Assembly: GCA_039111635.1 (NCBI GenBank)
Contig: JBCAQO010000003.1
Coordinates: 620,001-684,000 of the forward strand
Direction: 5' to 3'
DNA length: 64,000 nt
From: Heterobasidion occidentale
Lineage: Eukaryota > Basidiomycota > Agaricomycetes > Russulales > Bondarzewiaceae
Shown: positions 1 to 9,706 of the stretch, piece after piece
Numbering within the stretch: position 1 is the first letter of the stretch
Layout: every line of letters starts with the position of its first letter
Made by a program: the position numbers and the translations under genes
The notes under the pieces: generated by a model
Seen by the model: the letters and a program-made list of their open reading frames with translations, nothing else
What the model was told of the DNA's origin: nothing
Database searches by the model: none

Positions 1-614
1 CGATCACTTGTACCTCGTACAAAACGGACCCTTCGACCGGGGCTGTCACCGAGTTGATTTGCAAGCTCGAGGATGGCAAGGACGGCGCGGCGGTGAAGAA
101 GCCAAAGGCCTTCATTCAGTGGGTTGCGGAACACGCGCCCAGCGGAAGCCCAGTTCGCGTCGACGAGACCCGCATCTTCCACCGGCTATTCAAGAGCGAC
201 AACCCGCTCGCTGCTGTGCCGGACTTTAAGGCGGATGTGGATCCCAACAGCTTGGAAGTCGTGAAGGGTGCAATGATCGAGAGCGGGTTCTGGACTCTGG
301 CAAAACGAGCATACGCAGCTGCGAAGAAAGAAAGCGTGGAGCGGACGGAGAAGGCGCTGGAGGAGAATCCCGGCGCGAGTGGTGGGGACGCGGCACACCG
401 TGGGGACACACCGGTGGCGACCAGCGAGCAGCTGGTGGGGAACGAGTGCGTGAGGTTCCAAGGCCTGCGCGTGGCATATTTTGCGCTCGATAAGGACGCG
501 AGAGCTGCGTGCCTCGACGAGCCGGGTGCGAGTTCCCCTGGACGAAGGCAGGGTGACTACATTGTGCTGAACAGGATCGTCAGCCTGAAAGAGGATTCGG
601 GCAAGACAGCATGA
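1..614 (+). CDS. Glutaminyl-tRNA synthetase, C-terminal part (5' truncated by window edge)
   Basis: The open frame enters from the window edge (codons from position 3) and stops with TGA at 612-614, giving the last ~203 residues of a class I aminoacyl-tRNA synthetase. The segment matches the C-terminal anticodon-binding beta-barrels of eukaryotic GlnRS. Recognisable stretches are PKAFIQWVAEHAP, RLFKSDNP, a VKGAMIES block followed by FWTLAKRAYAAAKKES, and near the end ECVRFQGLRVAYFALD and DYIVLNRIVSLKEDSGK. The enzyme charges tRNA-Gln in the cytoplasm. The catalytic Rossmann domain lies outside the window, so its integrity cannot be judged. No intron is seen in this part. The next gene, a P450, is convergent 316 bp away. 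Confidence 0.9.
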   Translation, partial: ITCTSYKTDPSTGAVTELICKLEDGKDGAAVKKPKAFIQWVAEHAPSGSPVRVDETRIFHRLFKSDNPLAAVPDFKADVDPNSLEVVKGAMIESGFWTLAKRAYAAAKKESVERTEKALEENPGASGGDAAHRGDTPVATSEQLVGNECVRFQGLRVAYFALDKDARAACLDEPGASSPGRRQGDYIVLNRIVSLKEDSGKTA

Positions 615-930
615 TAGGAGCTTTTTCGGTTCATGTGTTTTGGTAAAGGTACGAAGTATACTGAGAGGTAATAGAACCCTTCTATCAGCGATTTCTGTGA
701 GGGGCCCTCGAACTGGGCATCTGTGATAAATGTGGGTTCGAGCCCAGAGATCCAGAGCCTTGTACAACCCATTCGATATTCCCATTGAGTTCATCACTCG
801 CGGGTTGAGGGGACTTGCTTTGCGATCACATTCGAAGCTACATGAGCCAAGATGAATTTCATCTTAGATGGCTACACACCTAAAATTACACAGTAATGAA
901 ACAGATTGATGGGATAGCGGTCTGAACCCT
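615..930. other. Intergenic, convergent 3' ends
   Basis: This lies between the GlnRS stop and the P450 stop, both pointing inward. It should hold two 3' UTRs. A T-arm-like motif near 733-745 was examined and rejected as a tRNA. Nothing else is recognised. Confidence 0.6.
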
Positions 931-3141
931 TCAACGTTGTCTGCGAGAAAGGGAAACCCGTAAAGCAGGCTTTTTCACGACATAAAAGTCCTGGACACCA
1001 TCCTCCCATCGCTCCATCTTAGGCTCGTTAGGTGCGAAAGAGAAGTTCTGCAGCAACCAGCAGACAACCATACGCATCTCGAGCAGTGCGAGGTTCTTAC
1101 CCGCACAGATGGTGGGACCGAATGAGAACGGGAAGAAAGCGGCGGTGTTGTGAACGTGTGTCCGACCGGTGCGATGGCTCGCGGTTGAACCCGTGTGTGC
1201 TTGCTCAGTGCTTTCGGTCAACCAACGCGTAGGAAGGAAGGAATCAGGGACCGGCGAAAATTCCGTGGGTCTCGATGAACGCTATACGTGTGAACGAATA
1301 GCTGCGTCCCCTCAGGGATGATACTTTAGGCGAATTAATGATACAGACGCTGTAAAGCCGGGGAAAACAGACGCTTACTATTGACCGATCACTTTGGCTC
1401 CTGCACCGCGTAGAACGGACCGCTGGGAACCGCTGGGCACAGGAGGCTGCAAACGCATAGCCTCATTACTAAAATCAGAGTCAATCAAGTGTGATCGGTA
1501 GCCACAGGATGGTTCCGAGACCCACATGCACGCATTCAGGTATTCCATACCGGCCATCTTGACAGCATCAAGAGGTTCCTCCCCTTGAGGAAATGCGGAG
1601 TCAACTTCAGCCTGTAGACGGGCATAGGCGGTTTTGTCCGATAAGAGATAGTACAGAAGTGCTGTGAGCACCGTCGCAGTTGTGTCAGAGCCAGCGATAA
1701 TAGCGAGGGAGCCGTCCGCAGCGAGAACAGAAGGCGGAGGACGCGCGGGCTCGACGCCTTCTTCGTCACTCTATTATCGGAGATTCATTGAGTACAGATA
1801 GAAGATGACTGCCGAGGCATCATACCAGGTGGTAGAACAAATCCTTGCGAGTAGCTCCAAGCTTCAATCGTCTCGCCACATTGACACGGGCAAAATTACG
1901 CATGCGTTCAATAATTTGATCCTGCCATCCAGGCAATCGATTGAGGAGACTGAGGATCCACGAGGTGTGCCCGAGAATGGCGGCAAGTCTGTGAAAGGAC
2001 ACGTGTTAAATAATCATCAAGAAGTGACCATAAGAATAGTGGAGAACACGCACTCCAGGCCGGCTTCAAAAATATGCCAGACCCCTTTCACATCCCCTCC
2101 ATCTGCCATCAGCTCGAAACCGCCACCAAAACTGGATGGGGAAATCAGAAAGGAGCTAAGGCATAGCCAAGCATACGTACGCCATGTCTCCCATGAAATC
2201 GGTTCTAGTGAAGTGGAGACTCATCGTTACAGTCCAATGAGGTAGAAGACAAAAACTTACGTGAAATAACTCAACCATGCGCTTATGTCCACAGTAGCCA
2301 CACCTTCATTGACATCTTTAACTTTCTGTTCAAAGCACTCTTGAAGTTGACGACATCTCTTAGCGATGATGACTTCGTATTCTTTGAGGGCAGCACTTGT
2401 AAACCCACGATTCCATGGCTTTCTGCGGTGCGCATGTACTGAGGGGTCACGCTGGCCTACTAAAGAAGGTGGCTGCGAGCGGTTGTCCCACCCTGGTTAG
2501 ATGCCGTCAGCGGACAATGTAGTCAAAAGGGGCAGTGACGTACATGGCCCCTTCGGAAGACCAGTGGTGCCTAGGACTGGTTGAATCGCCGCAGCGTCGC
2601 GAATAGACAGTTCATTGGGTCCTGTTAACTGCTATGAGTCGATTGCCATTCATGTCATGATGTCTAAGTCTTACCGACGCGGACGATATCTCCGTAGCGG
2701 TCGTGCAACGCCCTGTAATAGAGGTGCTGCTTTCCGGTCGCACAAACGTATGAAGCCCACCACTTCGACACTTTAGCAAGCGTTGGGCCCTTGAAGTTTG
2801 CGAGCGGGTGAAGCGGAGATAACCGGTAGGCGGTGGTATAAAACAGGATGAGCAAATAGTAAGATGCAAATGCACATATCGAAGCCTTCGATTTTGTGGA
2901 GAAAAATGGCACGAGGAGCAAGCTCAAAGCACTTGGGATGATGCCCAGAAGAATAATCAAGGGGAGAGTGTTCTGTGGCTCGTAGCGCTTGAAACACAGA
3001 TATGAAGCCTACAAATCACATTCATCAGCTTAACAAATCCAAGAGATTTTAGACCAGCCACTGACGCACCAAGCTAGTTGCAAGCATGATTGCAATTGCA
3101 TCGCTTGTCACGAGCAAGGGCACGATGCTGATCAGTGACAT
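931..3141 (-). CDS. Cytochrome P450 monooxygenase, apparent one-base frameshift
   Basis: Ten exons on the minus strand: 3141-3070, 3008-2675, 2621-2544, 2492-2261, 2204-2181, 2131-2054, 1988-1826, 1770-1526, 1468-1379, 1323-931. Introns are 49-65 nt. The product would be a haem-thiolate oxygenase of about 569 residues. It has an N-terminal run of hydrophobic helices (a membrane anchor), a PLHPLANFKGP proline hinge, the C-helix WNRGF, the I-helix AGSDTT, the K-helix NEAMR (ExxR type), and the haem loop FSFGPTICAGKNLA with the cysteine ligand. Exon phases agree throughout except in the last exon. There, the frame carrying VHRDPRNF and the frame carrying SPVPDSF differ by one base near 1257-1262 (a run of four A on the plus strand). 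This is either a young pseudogene or a sequencing error. The substrate is unknown and I did not assign a CYP family. Confidence 0.85.
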
Positions 3142-5112
3142 GGTAGAGAGTTTTGCAGGGGGAGAATAAGATGGACAGGATTGACGGAGGATGTACACTG
3201 TCTTAGGAGAACCTGGTAAGGAGGCTCCTATATATGCTGAATCTGCCATGTAGCAAATAGTCATAAATTGATTGTATCACCGTCGGGCGTCGTAGAATCC
3301 GTACCCGAGGTCCGGAATCAAATCGAGATGCTGGGGTAAGCCCCCATACCTGAGTGCCACAGAATTACCGCGTAGAAGGACCAAGTTTTGGGTCGGATGT
3401 CAGAGGAGCCGAGGTTATATTACTCCTGACAGAGTGGCCCCGACGCCTGAATATCATTTAGAACCGCTCAGCGCCAAGATATCCGGTTCCGTATAGATTA
3501 TGGCTGTAGGAACGTGCAGTTCAGTGCAGTGAACAAGACCTCAGCGCTCGCATTCAGCAGCTCTAGTGACTAGGTTCCACCGTTCCATCATATTCTGGTA
3601 GGAAACAAGGCAGGATCGCCACAATTATTTATGTTCAATACAAGTTCTAGGTCAAGAGAAAGACGAGCAAACGATAGGAGACAGAGCATACCTGTTCAGG
3701 GTTTTGGACTCTCTGTGGTAATGCCGGTAAGTTGTTGCTGTTGTTGTTGTTGGGGCGAATCGAAGTTGTGACAGAGGTGTCCGGAGGGCATGTGACAAAC
3801 GTTAAGGAGAGGCGCCTCGCTGACTACGGAGTCTCTTACATTGAACCACCTTGGGCATTCTCAGTGTTTTCTCTCCTGCATTCATCGACGATCGGATGGG
3901 GTGTAATCATTCATATGAAAAGCCGATGGACTTGACATCCTCGTGTCTTGCTTCTCTGTGCCGCTCAGACTGAGCCATGAATACCGGACGGTCAGATGGC
4001 GAGTTCATGTGGCGAGAGACTATTCAGTTGTGAGGATACACTCTTCGGACTTCTGCCGGCTAACATGCCAGTCTGTGCCCTCTTCTTGCCCCTCCTGCCC
4101 ATTAAGGAACCTGGGAAACTTGTTCGAGTTAGAAGAAATGACCATATGAAGCTCGAGGCACTGGCCCTGTGACTTTCATTCAAGGGACTTACAAGTTGAC
4201 TCTGCATATGCCATTGGATATTGCAGCAGATATTTACGCCTGCCTTCCTCCATCCAGCTCTTCAGCGTAAGAGGGACGATCGAATCGGTATCTACGTCAT
4301 TCGAATGACCTAGGCTGACATTCTGTGATTGAATGTCACCATTCAGTTGCACGATTCACTGTGAAGACATCGTGCAGGGACCTCGGGTGAGTGTAGCCGA
4401 GCTCGTGCGCTTCGCTCGATAATTGCGTGCCCAACGGGATAACTCAAGCGCGCAGAATGTATATAGTTCAGTCATCAACTGTTGACTCCCGGCTTCCATT
4501 CACCAATCATACCACGCTGCGGGTACCTGCTAGTCAACCGACAGTTACTCGAATTCTTACCAGTATGCAGCGTATAAACCCCTTATTGTTTTCTACCGAC
4601 TTCACGGGCTCTTGTCCAGAGTTCGTTCAATTTTGGGTTCAAAGAGTACTCGGAACGTTACTGTCCTCGTGTTACTGTAATCAAACGCTAGGATCGAGGT
4701 TTGTCATATTACCGTGTTCAGTGTGCTATTCTCCCACCGCGTTCGAACCTCTCCAATATCCGCTTTGGCATATCTGCTATATAAAAAAGCTTAGTACTTT
4801 CTTATACTTCCTCGATGTTCCCTTCGCCGGGACCCATACGCCATATGTAGGTTCATTTTGGCATTGTACCTATTCGGGAGTGTTGCAGTCGATTGGGACT
4901 GTTACATCGACCAATTCGTTATTGGCAATTTGGCATCACTGTGAAAGCACCCTGCCAGGTTTTCACGACTGAGTCCGTGGCAACATGCTCAGTCTGACCT
5001 TGAGCGCTTGAGCGCTTGAGCAATTGTCTTTGATACTGAAGTAGAATACATGAGTCCTTGTCATCTCCTAAGAACGCCACACATTGAAGTGTCTCTTCCC
5101 AAACGTCAAGAG
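3142..5112. other. Long gene-free stretch
   Basis: About 2 kb upstream of the P450 with no credible gene. A 181-codon open frame at 4427-4972 (+) has no recognisable domain, no splice or start context that supports it, and an unusual composition; I treat it as chance. A short 8-bp tandem repeat sits at 5000-5021. The first few hundred bases should hold the P450 promoter. Confidence 0.5.
5000..5021. repeat. Short tandem repeat, unit TTGAGCGC
   Basis: The 8-bp unit is repeated about 2.75 times, 90 bp beyond the 3' end of the SET-domain gene. No function is inferred. Confidence 0.8.
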
Positions 5113-6858
5113 TCAGTATTCCTGAGTTTCCTCCTCTTCATCCACACCCTCCAGAAATTTCACTCCCTCCCGTTTCGCTTCCATTATAGCCTCCGCTTCC
5201 TTTTCCTCCGCAAATCTGACGAGGTCGGTCAAGATTTCGCGTTGTCCCGTGACATAGTCCTTTATCATCTCCGCGACGTCCGACCTGATCTCTGCCTGAG
5301 GAAGGCCGGGCAGTCGTAGCAGGAGTGCAGACGACATTGATTGCAAAGTAGCGGCAGCATCGTGCGTCAGAGACCAGGTCGGGATATCGCCCTCTTCACC
5401 CTCGGCATGTGCCGCCGCGCGAACAGCATGCAAGATCTCGTCCCACACGCCATCCACACCGCGTGCATCCTTCCCTACCTCCCATCTCTTACCTTCTGTG
5501 GTTGCGCCACCGATTCTTAGCACGATCGTATCGTCGGGATTGTCACGGATCGAAAACCCATAGCCTAAGATCAATTCTGAGTTGGGCTTCGGGCCGTAGT
5601 TGTTGAAGAGCTCGGATAACGCGGGTATGGGCGCAGGATTGACCAATGATATAGTGGCGTCTTCGCCGTTGACCCCAAGGAGACGAGATGATAGCGTGGA
5701 AGAACCCTGAGCGGCTTCCTTCTTCTGGTTGTGCCCCTTCCCATCGGAAGGGATGAAGTTGACTACCCAAGAAATGGGATGGGCTCGAGCATGATTGAGC
5801 GCATCAACACCTGGCAGAAGCACAGGGTATGAAGATGGCCCGGTAACAAGCGACGGTGTAGGTGCAAGAAGCGTTGAAGGGAAGGCCCGAGAGGACAGAT
5901 ATGTTGCCGCAGTGAGGTAGCGGTCCCTGTGGCGCGGTGGCGTATCATGAGCAAAATTTTAGCCCGATTTTGATATTTATGATTAAATGAACGTACCATG
6001 TGAATGAATCGGCCCAGCTTCTGTTCGCTTGTGAGATAGAGGTCTGACATCGCGACCACTCTTTCTCCCACTCGTTCCGGCGGTCCAGGGTTGCCCCATA
6101 CAGGTTCGTGCCTTTGAGGGCGTCAAGCTCTGTAGAAGTGAAATGTAGAGGAGTCCGCAACCGCTCCAGGGGTGGAAGGGTCCTCAAGTAGGGCGCGTGT
6201 GCAAGGGCGTCATATCTACGATAAATGAGCCCGGTTAATATGATATCCTACGATCATCGACCGAGAAAAACTTCAGACACCAGGTCTTCGGCTTTCTTTA
6301 GAAATATATAATTTCAAAAGAAAAATCTGCCCGACGGGTAAGCACCATGCTTTAGGGCGTACGATGGACAATAATCTAAAACAATTTAAACAAGCCCGGT
6401 AACTCGCCGCGTGTAATACAGCGTCTCACGCGGAGAAGACGATTCTGCCCACCAAGAAAGGAATGAGCACATACCGTTCGGGTTCAAGTATCCAATGAAA
6501 ACAGATGTAGGCACAAATTAATTGGCGCTCAGACCAGTCGCTGATGATTGTTTCATTTTGAAGCAACGTCAACAGAGCAGTCCGAGATAAGTTTGGTGTG
6601 ATCACGAGTGAGAAAGGGCACGTCACGATGGTGGTTTCGGGCTCAAGCGCATCAACAGTGATGACTGTATGACCAGAGTCCACTAGAGAAATGCTCGATA
6701 ACCTTCAGAGACTACAGAGAAGCTATATCAATGGACATACCAGGGGCATATCGGACGTGGGGATCTAGGTAAGCACCGTTTGCGGCCATCCATGTCCTGA
6801 ACTCGATGATATGCTTGGGCTCAATGATCACTCCATGCTGAAGAGAGTCTACTGGCAT
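5113..6858 (-). CDS. SET-domain protein lysine methyltransferase (Rubisco-LSMT/SETD3/SETD6/Rkm type)
   Basis: Four exons: 6858-6741, 6682-6475, 6215-5997, 5926-5113; 452 residues with consistent phases. The start ATG at 6858 opens a conserved-looking N-terminus that leads into the SET domain. The family transfers methyl groups from SAM to lysines of non-histone proteins, often ribosomal or translation proteins in fungi. Landmarks are DRYLTAATYLSSRAFPS, GVDALNHAR (the SET core NH motif) and LFNNYGPKPNSELILGYGF, the cofactor/catalytic NYG block. The acidic C-terminus GVDEEEE ends the protein. Intron 2 (6216-6474, 259 nt) is much longer than its neighbours. The gene is divergent from the HAD phosphatase (417 bp apart). 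The substrate cannot be read from sequence. Confidence 0.85.
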
Positions 6859-7275
6859 GATATGGGATCCGGGTTTGCCTAGAATACACTTGGTGGGTCA
6901 AGCAAACACAATTCCGCAAGAGTCTGTAGTACCTATTCTAACGCCAGAGTCAGGGGGGCTAGATTTCAGTCTGCTGGCGAGATGTGGAACGTTGAAGGAG
7001 CGAAGGTGTCTCGATCGAATTCGCGGGGTTTCTGTCAGTGGGTGACGGGGGTCCCGCCTGAGCTCCTGAATCGGGGTTAAGGCTGGTTAAGACCATAGCC
7101 TACTCGGCAAGCCCGGGCCGCATCTACGAGTCATGACTGCTACACGGTCTTCCAAGTCCTTGTCGACTCATCCTTCCCTGTGAGTACCATATACTTCCTT
7201 TCCAGACCTGCCAGGTAAGGTTTGCTTTCTCAATACATGTTTTGGCACCAGCTGATAAGATATCAAAGACCGAGA
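6859..7275. promoter_or_regulatory. Divergent promoter region, SET gene / HAD phosphatase
   Basis: These 417 bp separate two start codons pointing outward, so the region must carry both promoters. No clear TATA box or known operator was recognised. Confidence 0.5.
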
Positions 7276-8378
7276 ATGCCGACAACAACACTTCACTTCG
7301 ATGCCATGTCAGTGACACACTCACTTTCGATTCTCTTCAGGCGCGGTACTGATTCACACATGACCATAGTCTTTTTGATATGGATGGCACCCTTGTCGAC
7401 TCGACTGCAGGTGTTCTAGGTGCATGGGAGATCTTCTCCAAGACGTACCCCGGCTTCCATGTCCCTGATATATTGAGTTGTACGTTTAGTCCATGTCTAC
7501 CTATACGTTCCAGTTTTCAAATGTTATTATATAGCTGCTCACGGTGTTCGCACTGTCGAGAACCTTCGCAGATTCTGTGGTATCGAAGATCCTGAGGAAC
7601 TCGAGGTCTGACTCTTTGACACAGTTTACTGAGAGAAAGCATTCAAATGTCATGTAGAGAGAGGCCGTACGTTTTGAAGAAGCAATCATTTCCTCGTCAA
7701 AGGACAATGGGGGGCAGGGAATTATACTTCTCCCAGGTGTTCGTCAAATAATTGATGAGGTACCCCGCTATACGTTCTTCAGTCAACATCTATGCTGATT
7801 TGTTGCAATCACAGCTCGCACCAGGAGCAAAATACCCGACACCATGCTGGACCATATGCACGTCCGCAACGTCTGTTTATGCTGGCAAGGCATTGGCATC
7901 TGTCGGGATAGAGATTCCTGACGCCATTGTCTACGCTGAGGACGTCAAGCAAGGAAAGCCACAGTGCGTATCTACTTTTCGTTTTGAGAAGCATTTATAT
8001 CTGATGGACACACATAGACCGGATCCTTACCTTCTCGGAGCCAAGCGGTGTGGCGTAGACCCTAGGAATTGTTTGTGTCAAACATCTATGTGCAACGTAT
8101 TATGTTTGAGCTCATCCTGATCCCTGATGATAGGCCTCGTTGTCGAAGATGCGCCAGCTGGTGTACGGAGTGGTCAGGCCGCAGGTTGCAAGACCCTTGG
8201 CTTGATCACTTCTCATACCCGTGAACAGATGCTCGCAGTGAACCCAGATTTCCTGGTTGATAACCTGGCAAGGTGCGCCAATTCCAGACAGCCATTAGAT
8301 CAACATTGCTAATGACTGTGCAGCGTCACTATGAAACGAGCAGAAAAGGGAGTGATTGTGACGATCACCACTCTATAG
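7276..8378 (+). CDS. HAD-family sugar/polyol phosphatase (GPP/DOG-like, probable glycerol-3-phosphatase)
   Basis: Eight exons: 7276-7307, 7370-7479, 7535-7605, 7658-7759, 7815-7963, 8018-8070, 8134-8272, 8324-8378; 236 residues. All four HAD motifs are present: ILFDMDGTLVDST (motif I, with the nucleophile and acid/base aspartates), CTSAT (motif II), KQGKPQPDPYLLGA (motif III lysine), and VVEDAPAGVRSGQAAGCKT (motif IV). The length and motif spacing match yeast Gpp1/2 and Dog1/2, cytosolic phosphatases of glycerol-3-phosphate or 2-deoxyglucose-6-phosphate. Motifs alone do not separate these substrates. Every exon boundary keeps phase. It converges on the Bin3-type gene with about 207 bp between stops. 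Confidence 0.85.
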
Positions 8379-8585
8379 ACATGACATAGTCGCAAGTTGG
8401 CATAGATGCGCTCACTAATTTTAGATCCAGAGGCCATATTACAGGACTAGGTCGGAAGGCTGCCGGAGCTAGACAATGGTGCTACACCATATAGAGCTGT
8501 TGAGCAGCAGGAGTATATCGACGCACGTACAGAATCGACTGGTAACTAGAACGTAACCGACCGCGGCTCTACAAGTATAAAGGAG

Positions 8586-9706
8586 CTACTTCGGTTTCAT
8601 ATAGAGCTCAACAGGTCGTCGAAATCCTAGCGAAAAGATCATGACAATATGTCAAATAATAGAATTCAATGAAAGTAGACATACTGCCTTCTCCAGCAAT
8701 GCCTAAGCATTCCATGGATCCGAACCCGATTTCCTTCAGCAAGCGCTCAAAATCAGCAGGTTGGATCTTGAGATTTTTCGCATTTTCTTGCAGCAGCTAA
8801 CCAATCGAAAGATTGGCAAAAACTCATATCAAGAGATCAAACACGTACTGGATCAAGCTTGCGCGCTTTTGTGTACGAGTCCCATTGTTGTGGCTCAAAG
8901 ACAAATGTCCCTCCAGGTCTCAATGCATCATAGACTCGATGAAAGAAGCGTCGGAGGCTGATATCGCCGCCGTTCAGATGTATCCATTTCGACACGGAAA
9001 GCCTATGTTTGTCGTATGTCAAGCTAGTGGCATCTGACCAAAGAACGTGAGGACTCACGCCAGAATAACATCGTATCCTTCCGCATCCTCAGGGATTACC
9101 TCGTGGACCCAATCGGCGCACCTGAACGATATATTATGAGGAAACGTGCCTGTATCTCCAGAGATATCGGACGGCAGAATTGGCAGCTGTCCAAACATAA
9201 GTTGGCATGAAGCAGGGAAGTAATTGGGCTCGGGAGAATCCGTCGATAGCGAGGCTGGGGGGGCTTCTCGTGGGCGTTTATTCGATGGGGGAAGCACGGC
9301 CAAGGGATTTGAGCGGGAAGAATCGACAGGTGCTTGCAAGCTCCAAACAACCCGACGTCGTTTCCAAGCCATTCGGACCAGAGTTTCGTCTATGTCGACG
9401 CCCACAACACGCCGTGCGGCCCATGACTGCGCTGTAAACCGTTAGTGCGAGAAAGTGATATAATATGAAGGTCCGCGCACCAAGCTCGCATGATACCCAC
9501 CCCTCGTTGCACCCTATATCCAAGATGCGCGCGCCGAAGAGAAGTTCGCGGGGAAGAAGGGCGAGACGAGGATCGTACGGAAGCGGGTTATGGTGGTATC
9601 TAGCACAGAAACATGAGTCTGCACGTAAACTTACAAGTGCAACTCCGAACCTATGATAGTTGTGATAGTTCCCGTGAGTCGGTGTATTGGGGCTAACAGA
9701 TGTCAT
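8586..9706 (-). CDS. Bin3/MePCE-type RNA 5'-gamma-phosphate methyltransferase
   Basis: Five exons: 9706-9481, 9431-9059, 9002-8849, 8796-8685, 8626-8586; 301 residues. SAM-binding motif I is [11 protein letters not shown], preceded by DPRLALLP, with [11 protein letters not shown] as the acidic loop. The Bin3 core follows: [41 protein letters not shown], and near the end [13 protein letters not shown] and RRPVELYMK. The family caps the gamma-phosphate of polymerase III-type RNAs (7SK in animals; telomerase/U6-related RNAs in fission yeast). Odd point: between GNYHNYH and YDPRLALLP there is extra sequence containing GTAAGT and CTAG that looks like a 35-nt intron, but removing it breaks the frame, so I read through it. 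SAM-dependent activity is expected; the RNA target is unknown. Confidence 0.88.

Noticed and set aside
733..745. T-arm-like motif suggesting a tRNA
   Set aside because: The motif GGGTTCGAGCCC is present, but no A box, anticodon stem or acceptor stem can be folded around it at the right distances.
4427..4972. 181-codon open reading frame
   Set aside because: No recognisable domain, no codon or splice support, unusual composition, and it lies in a long gene-free stretch; best seen as chance.
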